In this document: positions 1-7,148 of the stretch, in pieces | Numbering within the stretch: the stretch's first letter is position 1 | Layout: each line of letters opens with the position of its first letter | Assembly: GCA_005883355.1 (NCBI GenBank) | Contig: VAXG01000005.1 | Coordinates: 1-48,988, forward strand | Source: Actinomycetota bacterium | GTDB taxonomy: Bacteria; Actinomycetota; Thermoleophilia; Gaiellales; Gaiellaceae | Direction: 5' to 3' | Length of the DNA: 48,988 nt | Notes under the pieces: model-generated | Databases searched by the model: none | The model's input: only the letters and a program-made list of their open reading frames with translations | What the model was told of the DNA's origin: nothing | Translations under genes and position numbers: made by a program

Positions 1-282
1 CACCGAGCGCAACCTCCACCACGCATCGCTGCGGAAGTCGAGCGGAACACGTGGATCATCTGGATCCAGATTCATGGCCTCTAGGTGTTCAAAGAACTGG
101 TCGCGAAGAGAGCTTGGCAATTCTTCCCCACACCAAGGGCAAAACGAAACGAGCTGAAGAACCGGGCCCTCGTCAAGGATGAGGGCGTATTCGCGATACG
201 CCGGAATATATTCGATCGGCACGCGAGCGTCGTTGAGCGCCCCGATCATTCCTTCGCAGCCCTGAGGAGGCTCTGCGGTCAA
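1..282 (-). CDS. DUF6980-like protein, 3' end cut by window edge
   Basis: The minus strand stays open from an in-frame stop near 302 to the left edge of the window. Visible product features are the run 'IEYIPAYREYALIL', the zinc-ribbon-like 'FCPWCGEELPSSLRDQFFE', and a Trp-rich tail before the edge. 'CPWCG.xLPxSLRD' is the hallmark of small DUF6980-type proteins, whose function is unknown. The N-terminal 'GCEGM' may correspond to the family's 'CCxxM' start. For that reason I prefer the TTG at 282; an ATG at 249 is the alternative. The C-terminus lies outside the window. The plus-strand ORF in the same place has no protein-like pattern. Confidence 0.6.
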   Translation of the reverse strand, partial: MTAEPPQGCEGMIGALNDARVPIEYIPAYREYALILDEGPVLQLVSFCPWCGEELPSSLRDQFFEHLEAMNLDPDDPRVPLDFRSDAWWRLRSV

Positions 283-314
283 CAGATCAGGGCTTAGGCG
301 CTAGCGCCGCGGCG

Positions 315-554
315 TTATTGCAGTGGAGTTCGAAGTCCGGCGAGCTTCGTCTTGAGCTCGACCGGCATCGGTTCGTGCTGCACCGCCTGGCGCACGAACT
401 GACGGAGCTTCTCCTCGAAGCGATAGCGCTTGCGGCAGTACGTGCACTCGTCCAGATGCGCCTCCGCCTCCGCGCGCTCCGTGTCGGTGATCACGCGGTC
501 CATGTACGGCTGCATCATCTCCTCGCAGTGCGCGCACGGGTCGTACGCCGTCAT
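315..554 (-). CDS. Zinc-binding anti-sigma factor (ZAS/RsrA type)
   Basis: This 79-residue cytoplasmic protein has the zinc-binding anti-sigma signature: Cys7/Cys10 near the N-terminus and His33-x3-Cys37-x2-Cys40, followed by a charged helical tail. RsrA/RshA-type proteins of this class hold their ECF sigma factor inactive until thiol oxidation releases zinc. Its ATG overlaps the stop of the sigma gene upstream by four bases (ATGA), so the two are translationally coupled and are almost certainly partners. Redox sensing is inferred from the family and from the SigR-like promoter in front of the pair; the sequence does not show it directly. Confidence 0.85.
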   Translation of the reverse strand: MTAYDPCAHCEEMMQPYMDRVITDTERAEAEAHLDECTYCRKRYRFEEKLRQFVRQAVQHEPMPVELKTKLAGLRTPLQ

Positions 555-1144
555 GAATGGTCACCTCCCACCGCAGACTCGGCCATGGCCTGCTTCAAGA
601 TACGGCGGCCGCGGTGCAGGCGCGACATCACCGTGCCGATCGGAATGTCGAGGATCTGCGCTGCGTCCGCATAGGTGAAGTCACCGACGTCCACCAGGAC
701 CACGACGTCGCGAAAGTCATGCGGGACCTCCGACAGTGCGGCCACGACGTCGTTCTGCGACAGTCTCTCGACTACCCGTTCTTCATCGCTGGGCCCGCCA
801 CTCGACGCCTCGAGCTTGTTGTAGAGGAAGTAGTCGCCTTCCTCAAGCGGCTGCATGTCGGGTGTGCGTTGCTGTTTGCGGCCGCGGTCGATGTTCAGGT
901 TCGTCAGGATTCGCAGCAGCCAGGCACGCAGATTCGTTCCGGGTGTGAACGACTGCCAGCTGCGAAACGCGCGAGCATAGGTCTCCTGCATCAGATCCTC
1001 GGCCTCCTCGCGGGAGCCGACGAGGTGGCGTGCCACTCGATACACCTGATCCGACAGAGCAAGAGCTTCCTCCTCGAAGCGCACACGGTCACGCGCTTCA
1101 GTCGCCAGTTGCCTCGCGTCGGGCTCCCGTGTCGTCTCGCTCAT
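551..1144 (-). CDS. ECF sigma factor, SigR/RpoE-like
   Basis: The 197-residue product has sigma region 2 at about residues 30-95, including 'EEAEDLMQETYARAFRSW' and 'LRAWLLRILTNLNID'. Region 4 lies at about 130-190, with the helix-turn-helix 'TYADAAQILDIPIGTVMSRL'. I chose the ATG at 1144 because an upstream in-frame start at 1198 would fall inside the promoter. The stop overlaps the ATG of the zinc anti-sigma gene. SigR-type factors of Actinobacteria direct the disulfide-stress response. That assignment rests on the partner type and on the GGAAT-N18-GTT promoter, which suggests autoregulation. Confidence 0.88.
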   Translation of the reverse strand: MSETTREPDARQLATEARDRVRFEEEALALSDQVYRVARHLVGSREEAEDLMQETYARAFRSWQSFTPGTNLRAWLLRILTNLNIDRGRKQQRTPDMQPLEEGDYFLYNKLEASSGGPSDEERVVERLSQNDVVAALSEVPHDFRDVVVLVDVGDFTYADAAQILDIPIGTVMSRLHRGRRILKQAMAESAVGGDHS

Positions 1145-1177
1145 GCCGGGCCACCCTACCAAGGCCTTCTCCGCGTA

Positions 1178-1203
1178 AACGTACGGTTGTCCACACACAT
1201 TCC
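1178..1203 (-). promoter_or_regulatory. Candidate SigR-type promoter of the ECF operon
   Basis: Reading the minus strand, GGAAT (1203-1199) is followed by exactly 18 bases and then GTT (1180-1178), about 34 bases upstream of the sigma-factor ATG. This matches the known actinobacterial SigR/SigH consensus GGAAT-N18-GTT. It implies positive autoregulation of the sigma/anti-sigma pair. Motif and spacing are seen; activity is inferred. Confidence 0.55.
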
Positions 1204-1213
1204 AGGCTAGTGA

Positions 1214-1426
1214 TCAGGCCAGTTCGCGGAAGCCGCCGCGGGCCATTGCCTCGAGCAGCGCATCGCGTTTCGTGCGCTCGTCGTCCCAGGCTAGCGTGAC
1301 CTGGCCCATGAGATTGGCGTTCGCTTCCTCGAGGCCTTCGTGCCCTTCGAGCACCTTCGCGAGGCGCATGACGCAGCGCTCACAACGGATCCCGCTGATC
1401 TGGATCGTCTCGGTTACGACGGCCAT
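1214..1426 (-). CDS. Heavy-metal-associated (HMA) domain protein, CopZ-like
   Basis: This 70-residue protein is a single HMA fold. The metal-binding loop is 'GIRCERCVMRL' with Cys15-x2-Cys18, followed by the beta-alpha-beta pattern ending in 'ARGGF'. Such proteins carry Cu(I) or a similar soft metal in the cytosol. It starts five bases after the stop of the carboxylate-amine ligase gene, so it is the last gene of a three-gene unit. A metallochaperone next to a probable glutamate-cysteine ligase suggests thiol/metal homeostasis (inference). A much longer open frame upstream in the same frame is the shadow of the ligase gene. Confidence 0.8.
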   Translation of the reverse strand: MAVVTETIQISGIRCERCVMRLAKVLEGHEGLEEANANLMGQVTLAWDDERTKRDALLEAMARGGFRELA

Positions 1427-1431
1427 GGCTC

Positions 1432-2487
1432 CTACGCTACCGACCGCTCTACGAGATCTGCGCAGACAGCCGGCAGGCCGTCGGCACGGCCGACCTCGAG
1501 CTGTCGATCGGCCTCGCACGTCTCCGGATCGAGGCCGCGCAGAGGAACCGGCAGCTCGCGCGCCAGGGCCGCGACGGTGAGCGCTTCGTCGCGGTCGGGA
1601 TGAACGAGCTTTCCGTGCGGTCCGAAGCGCGAGGCAGCCCAGCGGTTCTGCTGGTAGATACCACGCTCCGCCGGCTCGAACGGTCGGGGCGGCGATTCGA
1701 TCGCCCATTCGCAAAGCGCGTGCACCAGACCCACTAGGGCGCCCGTCTGCTCGACCGACGTCGCCTGGTCCGGCGTACGAATCTCGAGGGTTCCGAAGCG
1801 CGGATGTGGACGCACGTCCCACCAGAAGCTCGTGTAGTCGTTCGCCAGCCCGGTCGCCGTCATTCGCTCGATGAAACACTCCCACTCGGCGTAGTCGCGG
1901 AACGCCGGCGGTGCACCGTGCCGCGGCAGGAAGCCGAGCACCTCGGCGCGGATCGAGAGCATCCCGGTGTCGCGGCCTTCGAAGTACGGGGAGTTCGCCG
2001 ACAAGGCGAGCACGACTGGAAGCCAGGGCAGGATCGTCTCCATGACCCGGAAACACGTCTCTGCATCGGACATGCCGATGTGGATGTGCAATCCGCTGAC
2101 GCCTTGACGTCGAGCAGAAGGGCCGGCGTACTCGACGAAATCCCGGTAGCGCTCGACGGGCGCAATCATCTGCTCCGACGGCGTGCTCGTCGGATACGAG
2201 CCCGCAGCGGCAACGACGTACCCGTTCTGCACGGCGATCTCGCGCGCGGCACGGCGTAGCTCGATCAGGCGCTCGAGCGCTTGCTCCGCCGTATCGCTGA
2301 CGTCGGTCGTCAGCTCGACGACCGACGCGTGCAGCTCGGTCTTCAGCGTGCCCGGCAGCTTGCGCGTCTCTGCGCCCGCGACGAGCGTCGCGACGGCAGG
2401 CACGAGCTGCAGCGTCTCCGCGTCGACGATCCAGAGCTCCTCCTCGACTCCGACCGTCAGCGAACGTCCGAACTGCTGCTCGATCAC
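1432..2487 (-). CDS. Carboxylate-amine ligase, YbdK/GCS2 family
   Basis: The 351-residue product belongs to the GCS2 (glutamate-cysteine ligase type 2) family. It has the ATP/Mg-binding 'TVGVEEELWIVD' at the N-terminus, the helix 'KTELHASVVELTT', 'SGLHIHIGM' in the centre, and 'HPRFGTLEIRTPDQ' towards the C-terminus. YbdK-type enzymes have weak glutamate-cysteine ligase activity and many have unknown true substrates. I chose GTG at 2487 because it overlaps the preceding stop as GTGA and follows a purine-rich stretch; a longer frame to 2529 would overlap the upstream gene by 46 bases. The HMA gene follows after five bases. Confidence 0.85.
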   Translation of the reverse strand: MIEQQFGRSLTVGVEEELWIVDAETLQLVPAVATLVAGAETRKLPGTLKTELHASVVELTTDVSDTAEQALERLIELRRAAREIAVQNGYVVAAAGSYPTSTPSEQMIAPVERYRDFVEYAGPSARRQGVSGLHIHIGMSDAETCFRVMETILPWLPVVLALSANSPYFEGRDTGMLSIRAEVLGFLPRHGAPPAFRDYAEWECFIERMTATGLANDYTSFWWDVRPHPRFGTLEIRTPDQATSVEQTGALVGLVHALCEWAIESPPRPFEPAERGIYQQNRWAASRFGPHGKLVHPDRDEALTVAALARELPVPLRGLDPETCEADRQLEVGRADGLPAVCADLVERSVA

Positions 2488-2846
2488 CTCACCCTGACGC
2501 CGTGCACTGGACCGCCGGCTGCTTCCCACGCGTAGTACGACGCGCTCGGCCCGTATGACGGCTCGTACGCTTGGATACGCGGATTGCGCCCGACCTCCTT
2601 TGCGCGTTGTGCGTGATGCAGCAGGTTCGGGTCGTCGCGCCGTTCCCAGACGAGGATCAGATGCGCTGCGGTCATGAAGCCGGCGACGAACGTGCAGCCG
2701 GCCGCCGGACAGGGAAAGGGATTCGTGCGCACGCAGAACCAGCCGCTGCGGTCGCCGGCCTCGTCGTCCCTCCAGAGCTCTTCCTCCCAGACGAGCTCTG
2801 CGTCCGCCAGGACGCCGTGCCCCGGCTCGATCCGGCCCTCCTCCAC
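2484..2846 (-). CDS. Conserved hypothetical protein
   Basis: The 120-residue product has no family I can name. It has a 'CPAAGCTFVAGF' segment and a following 'AAHLILVWERRDDPNLLHHA' with clustered His residues, which could bind a metal, and a Tyr/Trp-rich C-terminal part. It starts with GTG (2846) and ends by sharing GTGA with the glutamate-cysteine-ligase-like gene, so it is the first gene of that unit. Codon usage is normal for the window. Function unknown. Confidence 0.65.
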   Translation of the reverse strand: MEEGRIEPGHGVLADAELVWEEELWRDDEAGDRSGWFCVRTNPFPCPAAGCTFVAGFMTAAHLILVWERRDDPNLLHHAQRAKEVGRNPRIQAYEPSYGPSASYYAWEAAGGPVHGVRVR

Positions 2847-2941
2847 CGGGAAAAGGCTACCCGTCAGGCAGTGCCGTCTTCGGGCACTCTAGGACCGGGG
2901 TCCGGGCAGCTTGGCCCGCAGCCGCAGTCGGGCCAGGTGCC

Positions 2942-2963
2942 GGGCGCGCTTCGTTGCGCGCCC
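2942..2963 (-). terminator. Hairpin after the second sigma/anti-sigma pair
   Basis: A perfect 8-bp stem GGGCGCGC/GCGCGCCC with a TTCGTT loop lies 11 bases downstream of the anti-sigma gene that ends at 2974 on the minus strand. There is no T-tract, so termination strength is uncertain. A weaker AGTGCC/GGCACT hairpin sits at about 2870-2888. Confidence 0.4.
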
Positions 2964-2973
2964 ACCCGGGCCC

Positions 2974-3225
2974 TTATCGCGCCTTCCAGTCGCGGAACGC
3001 CCGACGGAGCGCCTCTTCGGCCTCCAGCGACACGTCGTCCACCCGCAGCCTGCCGGTGAGCTCGATCGTGCGCCTCATCTGTTCGACGTATGCCGTGCAA
3101 CCGTCGCAGGCCGAAAGGTGCGCGTCGAAGCGCTTGCGGTCGCCGGCAGACAGATCGGCCTCGAGGTACGCCGTGACGAGCTCGACCAGCTCCCGGCAGT
3201 TCAGATGGGCCAAACCGATGGTCAT
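2974..3225 (-). CDS. Zinc-finger anti-sigma factor
   Basis: This 83-residue protein has His36-x3-Cys40-x2-Cys43 in 'FDAHLSACDGCTAYVEQM' plus an N-terminal Cys10. This is the zf-HC2 type seen in anti-sigma factors. There is no transmembrane segment, so it is a soluble regulator. Its ATG overlaps the stop of the sigma gene (ATGA, 3222-3225), which identifies the partner. The C-terminal half is a charged amphipathic helix that would grip the sigma factor. The stimulus is not evident; genes upstream in the same direction encode a Mo-dependent oxidoreductase and a flavin reductase. Confidence 0.82.
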   Translation of the reverse strand: MTIGLAHLNCRELVELVTAYLEADLSAGDRKRFDAHLSACDGCTAYVEQMRRTIELTGRLRVDDVSLEAEEALRRAFRDWKAR

Positions 3226-3842
3226 GGTTCCTCCGACAGGTACTGCTCGAGCGCACGCCTTACCTTGGCGCGGCCCCGGTGAAGCAACACGCGTTGATTG
3301 GTCTCCGAGAGATCGAGTGCGTTACGGACCTCGTCGGCGGTCCACCCGTCGACATCGCGCAGAGTGACGACTGCCCGCTGGCTCGCGGGCAGCCGTTCGA
3401 TCGCCCGTTCGACGACGGAGAGCGTCTCCTTGGCGAGGAGCTTGTCCTCGGGCCACGCACGCGGCAGCACTGCCCAGTGGCCCGAGCCGGTGAAGCGCGA
3501 CCGCTCGACTGCAGGCTCGAATCCGCCTTGCTCGGTGTCGAGTGCCGAGAACGGAACCGAACGGCGTTCCCGCTCGCCGCGGGTCTTCGCCGTGTTCGTG
3601 AGGATGCGGAAGATCCAGGTCTTCAGCGAGGATCGCCCTTCGAAGCGGTCGATCCCGTTCAAAACCGCCAGCCAAGTTTCCTGCACCACGTCTTCGGCCA
3701 GCGCCGCGGTCGGCACGAACATGCGCGCGACCCGCAGGAGCGACGGATTCAGACTCCGGATCAGCTCCATGAAGGCCTCTTCGTCCCCCGCCCGCAGCCG
3801 CTCGACGAGGTTCGCATCCTGCTGCGAGAGGAGCTGCGCCAT
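3222..3842 (-). CDS. ECF-family RNA polymerase sigma factor
   Basis: The 206-residue product has region 2 around residues 25-90 ('AEDVVQETWLAVLNGIDRFEGRSSLKTWIFRILTN' is the core, about 48-82). Region 4 lies around 145-200, with 'LPASQRAVVTLRDVDGW' and 'LDLSETNQRVLLHRGRAKVR'. A longer than usual linker with Trp and Pro separates the two. It overlaps its anti-sigma gene by four bases. The DUF6510 gene ends 27 bases upstream on the same strand, so the pair may belong to the oxidoreductase operon. No autoregulatory promoter motif was recognised. Confidence 0.85.
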   Translation of the reverse strand: MAQLLSQQDANLVERLRAGDEEAFMELIRSLNPSLLRVARMFVPTAALAEDVVQETWLAVLNGIDRFEGRSSLKTWIFRILTNTAKTRGERERRSVPFSALDTEQGGFEPAVERSRFTGSGHWAVLPRAWPEDKLLAKETLSVVERAIERLPASQRAVVTLRDVDGWTADEVRNALDLSETNQRVLLHRGRAKVRRALEQYLSEEP

Positions 3843-3869
3843 CGACGAATGACTGTAGAGATGCGCCGG

Positions 3870-4127
3870 CTAGGAGGCGAGCTCCAGAGTGCGCAGGCCG
3901 CGCAGGTCCATCCAGATCCGCTCGCCGTCCGTGACGACCTTCATCACGACGGCCTCACAGTGCGGACAGCGCAGAACGGTTCCGGCAGCCATATAGACGT
4001 GGATCGCGCCCACCGCCTCGACCGCGCCGCAGCTGTCGCAGGTGCCGACGGCCGTCGTCACCTCGCCGGCGAACACCTCGCTGAGAAGTCCTGCCGCAGC
4101 GTTCCCGTCGAGCCTCAGTGCTTCCAT
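3870..4127 (-). CDS. DUF6510 family zinc-ribbon protein
   Basis: The 85-residue product starts 'MEALRLDGNAAAGLLSEVFA', continues with 'GTCDSCGAVEAVG', then 'VLRCPHCEAVVMKV' and 'WMDLRGLRTLEL'. This order (two CxxC pairs forming a zinc ribbon) is the DUF6510 pattern. I chose the ATG at 4127 because AGGAGG lies just upstream, inside the end of the preceding reductase gene. The role is unknown. In this window, as in what I recall of related genomes, it accompanies a sulfite-oxidase-like protein and a ferredoxin-reductase-like protein, so it may be an accessory factor of that redox system (inference). Confidence 0.75.
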   Translation of the reverse strand: MEALRLDGNAAAGLLSEVFAGEVTTAVGTCDSCGAVEAVGAIHVYMAAGTVLRCPHCEAVVMKVVTDGERIWMDLRGLRTLELAS

Positions 4128-4128
4128 C

Positions 4129-4857
4129 TCATCCTCCTGTCGGGCCGAAGCGCTCGGTCTTGATCCGCGAAGGCTCGTGCCCAAGGCCCACGAGCGCCTC
4201 GGCGACGGCCTCGACGAACGGGGTCGGTCCGCACACGAGCGTCAGGGAGAGATCGGGCGGCGCGACCTGCGAGAGCAGCTCACGGTCGACCCGCCGGCCG
4301 AAGCCGGTCCAGTCCGGCGGCTGTTCACGCGTGAGGGTGAACACGACCTCCAAGCCGTCCCCTCGTTTCCCGTATCGCCCGAGCTCATCGCGATAGATGA
4401 CGTCCTCCCACGACCTTGCCGAGTAGAGCAGCTTCGTCGGCACCTCGTCGTGGTTCGCGGTGCGCTGACGCACCATGGCCATGAGGGGAACGACGCCGGA
4501 GCCGCCGCCTACGAGGAGCACGGGCCCGCCGGGATCCGGATCCCAGACGAAGTAACCGCCGACGGGACCGCGCAACTCGAACCGGTCTCCCGCGTGCGCA
4601 TCCCCGGTCAGATACGGCGAAACCTCGCCGTCGTCGATCCGCTCGACGGTCAACTCGACGCGAGGGCCGCCGTCCGGAGACGCGATCGAGTAGCTCCGCT
4701 GCGCTTGATATCCGTCGTCCGCGGTCAGACGAACGTCGACATGCTGGCCCGCTCGATGCCCGGGCCAGCCTTCGACGTCGAGCGCGAGGGTCTTCACCCG
4801 ATCGGTCTCGGGCCACACATCCGCAACCTCGGCGACGTGCCAGTTCAGTCGCCCCAG
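4129..4857 (-). CDS. FAD/NAD(P)-binding ferredoxin-reductase-like protein
   Basis: The 242-residue product resembles the ferredoxin-NADP reductase superfamily. The FAD domain carries 'RSYSIAS' and 'HRAGQHVDV'. The nucleotide-binding domain has 'VLLVGGGSGVVPLMAMVR', 'LLYSARSWEDVIYRDEL' and 'LVCGPTPFVEAV'. It would pass electrons between NAD(P)H and the neighbouring Mo-enzyme. No ATG, GTG or TTG sits at the expected N-terminus; AAGGAG is 8 bases before a CTG at 4857, which I take as start and which overlaps the preceding gene by 13 bases. A 2Fe-2S domain is absent, so another electron carrier is needed if it serves a reductase. Confidence 0.75.
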   Translation of the reverse strand: MGRLNWHVAEVADVWPETDRVKTLALDVEGWPGHRAGQHVDVRLTADDGYQAQRSYSIASPDGGPRVELTVERIDDGEVSPYLTGDAHAGDRFELRGPVGGYFVWDPDPGGPVLLVGGGSGVVPLMAMVRQRTANHDEVPTKLLYSARSWEDVIYRDELGRYGKRGDGLEVVFTLTREQPPDWTGFGRRVDRELLSQVAPPDLSLTLVCGPTPFVEAVAEALVGLGHEPSRIKTERFGPTGG

Positions 4858-5450
4858 TACCGCTGCTCCTTCCAAGGATCGCCGTAGTTGTGGTAACCGT
4901 TCGACTCCCAGAAGCCGAGCTCGTCGGTCGCGGTGAGGCGGAGCCCGCGCACCCACTTGGCGCTCTTCCAGAAGTACAGATGCGGCACGAGCAGCCGCGC
5001 CGGGCCGCCGTGCTCGGGCTCGAGCGGCTCACCGTCGTAAGCAAAGGCGATCCACGCCTGGCCGCCGGTGACGTCGGCGAGCGGCAGATTCGTCGTGTAG
5101 CCGCCGTCGCAGAAAACGGTCAGATACTCGGCTGACGTCTCGACCCCGTCCAGCAGTGTGTCTACAGAGACTCCCTCCCACACCGTGTCGAGCTTCGTCC
5201 ACTTCGTCACGCAGCTGATGTCGACGGTGATCGTCTCGCTCGGCAGCGCACGCAGCTCGTCCCACGTCCACCTCCGACGCTCGTCGACCTCGCCGACGAT
5301 GGTGAAGTCCCACTGGTCCAGCGGCGTGTGCGGTGTCGGGCCGGCCGAGAGCACAGGGAAGTCGTCGGTGACGTACTGGCCTGGCGGAACGCGGTCGCGC
5401 GGCGCGTCGTCACGCCTTCGACCTTTGAACCCTCGCGAGATGATCGGCAT
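4845..5450 (-). CDS. Sulfite-oxidase-like molybdopterin oxidoreductase
   Basis: The 201-residue product is a stand-alone SUOX-type molybdopterin domain. It shows 'WDFTIVGEVDERRRWTWDEL', the Mo-coordinating Cys in 'TVDISCVTKWTKLDTVWEG', 'YTTNLPLADV', 'EHGGPARLLVPHLYFWKSAKWV' and the end 'WESNGYHNYGDPWKEQRYWGD'. It lacks the dimerisation domain of true sulfite oxidases and a Tat signal, so it is cytoplasmic and its substrate is unknown. It is first in a unit with a flavin reductase and a DUF6510 protein. The modABC operon elsewhere in the window would supply its molybdenum. Confidence 0.85.
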   Translation of the reverse strand: MPIISRGFKGRRRDDAPRDRVPPGQYVTDDFPVLSAGPTPHTPLDQWDFTIVGEVDERRRWTWDELRALPSETITVDISCVTKWTKLDTVWEGVSVDTLLDGVETSAEYLTVFCDGGYTTNLPLADVTGGQAWIAFAYDGEPLEPEHGGPARLLVPHLYFWKSAKWVRGLRLTATDELGFWESNGYHNYGDPWKEQRYWGD

Positions 5451-5514
5451 CGCCTCTCCCTTCAGATCGGATCAGCAGCACCCGCCGGAGCGCCGACGAG
5501 CTCCATCTGCTCTT

Positions 5515-5546
5515 GTAACAGACGGGAAAGCCTCAGTGACTGTTAC
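5515..5546. promoter_or_regulatory. Inverted repeat in a divergent promoter region
   Basis: GTAACAG (5515-5521) and CTGTTAC (5540-5546) form a perfect 7-bp inverted repeat with an 18-base spacer. It lies between the divergent sulfite-oxidase-like gene and the flavoprotein gene. It could be an operator for both or a hairpin in either leader. No known regulator motif was recognised. Confidence 0.35.
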
Positions 5547-5588
5547 GCCAGCAACTCGAGGAACGTTGCCCACCCTGGAGGAGGCCGA

Positions 5589-6941
5589 ATGAACGCCGAG
5601 CGCTACGACCTGATCGTCCTGGGCTCCGGCTCAGCGGCACGAGCCGGTGCAGGAAAGGCGGCGCAAGAACACGGCGCACGCGTCGCGTTGATCGAGCACT
5701 GGCTCTGGGGCGGCTCCTGCCCCAACGTCGCCTGCCGCCCCACGAAGGCCTACGTCGTCGCGGCCGAGCTGATGCACGACGTGCGACGTCACGCCGCGGA
5801 GCGAGGCATCGATCTCCCCGAGCCGGCGATCCAGCTGGCGCAGACCCGGCGCTGGAAGGACGCGCTTCGCCGCGACCAGCAGAGCTGGGTCCAGACCCTG
5901 AAGGAAGCGGGTTACGCCGTGGTGCCCGGTACTGCAGCGTTCGTGGATGCCCGGACCGTACGTATCGGCGAGCAAGAACTGAGCGGCGACAGGATCCTCG
6001 TCGCGACCGGAAGCCGGACCGCGATCCCGCCGATCTCAGGCATCGGCGACGTCGAGTGGATCGACCATGTCAGCGCGCTCGAGCTCGAAGAGGTGCCCGA
6101 GTCGCTGCTCGTCGTCGGCGCGGGGCCCGTGGGCCTCGAGTTCGCGCAGATCTTCGCCCGCTTCGGCTCCCGGGTGACGATCGTGAACACGGGACCGCAG
6201 ATTGCCGCGCGCACAGACACCGAGGCGGCCGCTGAGCTGCAGGCGGCGCTCGAGGACGAGGGAATCGACATCGTGTTGAACACCGGGATCGAGTCCTTCG
6301 CACGAAGCGGGGACGGCATCGACGCTGCGATCGGCGGCCGCATAGTCCACGTGTCGCACGTCCTGCTTGCCTCGGGCCGTCTGCCGAACGTCGAGGAGCT
6401 CGAGCCTGCTCGCATCGGCCTCGAGGTCGGTCGCGGTGGCATCGCGGTGGACGACCGTCTGCGCACGAACGTCGACGGCATCTGGGCTGCAGGGGACGTC
6501 GCGGCCGGTCCGATGCTCACGCCGATCGCGCAGTACCAGGCCCGAATCGCAGTCGAGGACATGTTCGGCGAGGGCTCTCGCCGTGCCGACTACTCGGTGC
6601 TGCCGACTGCGATCTTCACCGATCCCGAATTAGGCGGTGTCGGGCTCACGGAGGCCGAAGCCGCGCAGCGAGGTCACGACGTCGGCGTCGTCACGCATCC
6701 GTTGCCGTCCGTCACGCGCGCGCAGTACATAGGCGCGAAGCACGGTCTCTACAAGATCGTCTTCGACCGCCCCAGCAAGCGCGTTCTCGGCGTCCACGTC
6801 GTCTCACGGGCGGCAAGCGACATCGTCGGGAGCATGACTCCGGCGCTGAAACTCGGGGTCACCGTGGACGACCTCGCGTTCATGCATCACGTCTACCCGA
6901 GCTACAGCGAGGGACTGAAAGCGGCGGCCGAGAAGGCCTAA
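5589..6941 (+). CDS. Pyridine nucleotide-disulfide oxidoreductase, mercuric-reductase/Lpd-like
   Basis: The 450-residue protein is a class I flavoprotein disulfide reductase. It has an FAD dinucleotide fold at the start ('YDLIVLGSGSAAR'), the redox pair Cys44-x4-Cys49 in 'GGSCPNVACRPTKA', 'ATGSRT' at 139-144, an NAD(P) site 'GAGPVGLEFA' at 177-186, and an FAD site near 'GIWAAGDVAAG'. Its C-terminal active-site segment is 'HHVYPSYSEGL'. It lacks the C-terminal Cys-Cys pair and the N-terminal HMA domain of true MerA, and no lipoyl-enzyme genes are near, so the substrate is unknown. The ATG at 5589 follows GGAGGAGG. Confidence 0.85.
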   Translation: MNAERYDLIVLGSGSAARAGAGKAAQEHGARVALIEHWLWGGSCPNVACRPTKAYVVAAELMHDVRRHAAERGIDLPEPAIQLAQTRRWKDALRRDQQSWVQTLKEAGYAVVPGTAAFVDARTVRIGEQELSGDRILVATGSRTAIPPISGIGDVEWIDHVSALELEEVPESLLVVGAGPVGLEFAQIFARFGSRVTIVNTGPQIAARTDTEAAAELQAALEDEGIDIVLNTGIESFARSGDGIDAAIGGRIVHVSHVLLASGRLPNVEELEPARIGLEVGRGGIAVDDRLRTNVDGIWAAGDVAAGPMLTPIAQYQARIAVEDMFGEGSRRADYSVLPTAIFTDPELGGVGLTEAEAAQRGHDVGVVTHPLPSVTRAQYIGAKHGLYKIVFDRPSKRVLGVHVVSRAASDIVGSMTPALKLGVTVDDLAFMHHVYPSYSEGLKAAAEKA

Positions 6942-6977
6942 TTTCAACGCGCGAAGCGAAGTCCTAACCAATCACCC

Positions 6978-7000
6978 AGGAAAGTGCGCAGCACTTTTCT
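6978..7000. terminator. Hairpin with T-rich tail after the flavoprotein gene
   Basis: AAAGTGC (6981-6987) and GCACTTT (6991-6997) pair around GCA, with three weaker flanking pairs, and the stem runs into TTCT. It lies about 40 bases after the plus-strand stop. Confidence 0.5.
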
Positions 7001-7028
7001 CGGAAGAGGAGCACTTTCTGCGGATAAA

Positions 7029-7062
7029 GCCTGAGGCCGGGGCAGGCGTTCCGGCCTCAGGC
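7029..7062. terminator. Bidirectional terminator between convergent genes
   Basis: A perfect 12-bp stem GCCTGAGGCCGG/CCGGCCTCAGGC with a 10-base loop lies between the flavoprotein gene and the convergent htrA-like gene. A further 8-bp inverted repeat (GCTTCCGC at 7069, GCGGAAGC at 7101) follows. The 207 bases between the genes hold nothing else recognisable. Confidence 0.6.
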
Positions 7063-7148
7063 TCGTGTGCTTCCGCGCGCCGTGCTGGCCTACGGCTCCG
7101 GCGGAAGCAGGCCCCCAGGGGTACGGGGCCAGTCAGGGCAGCGAAGAG

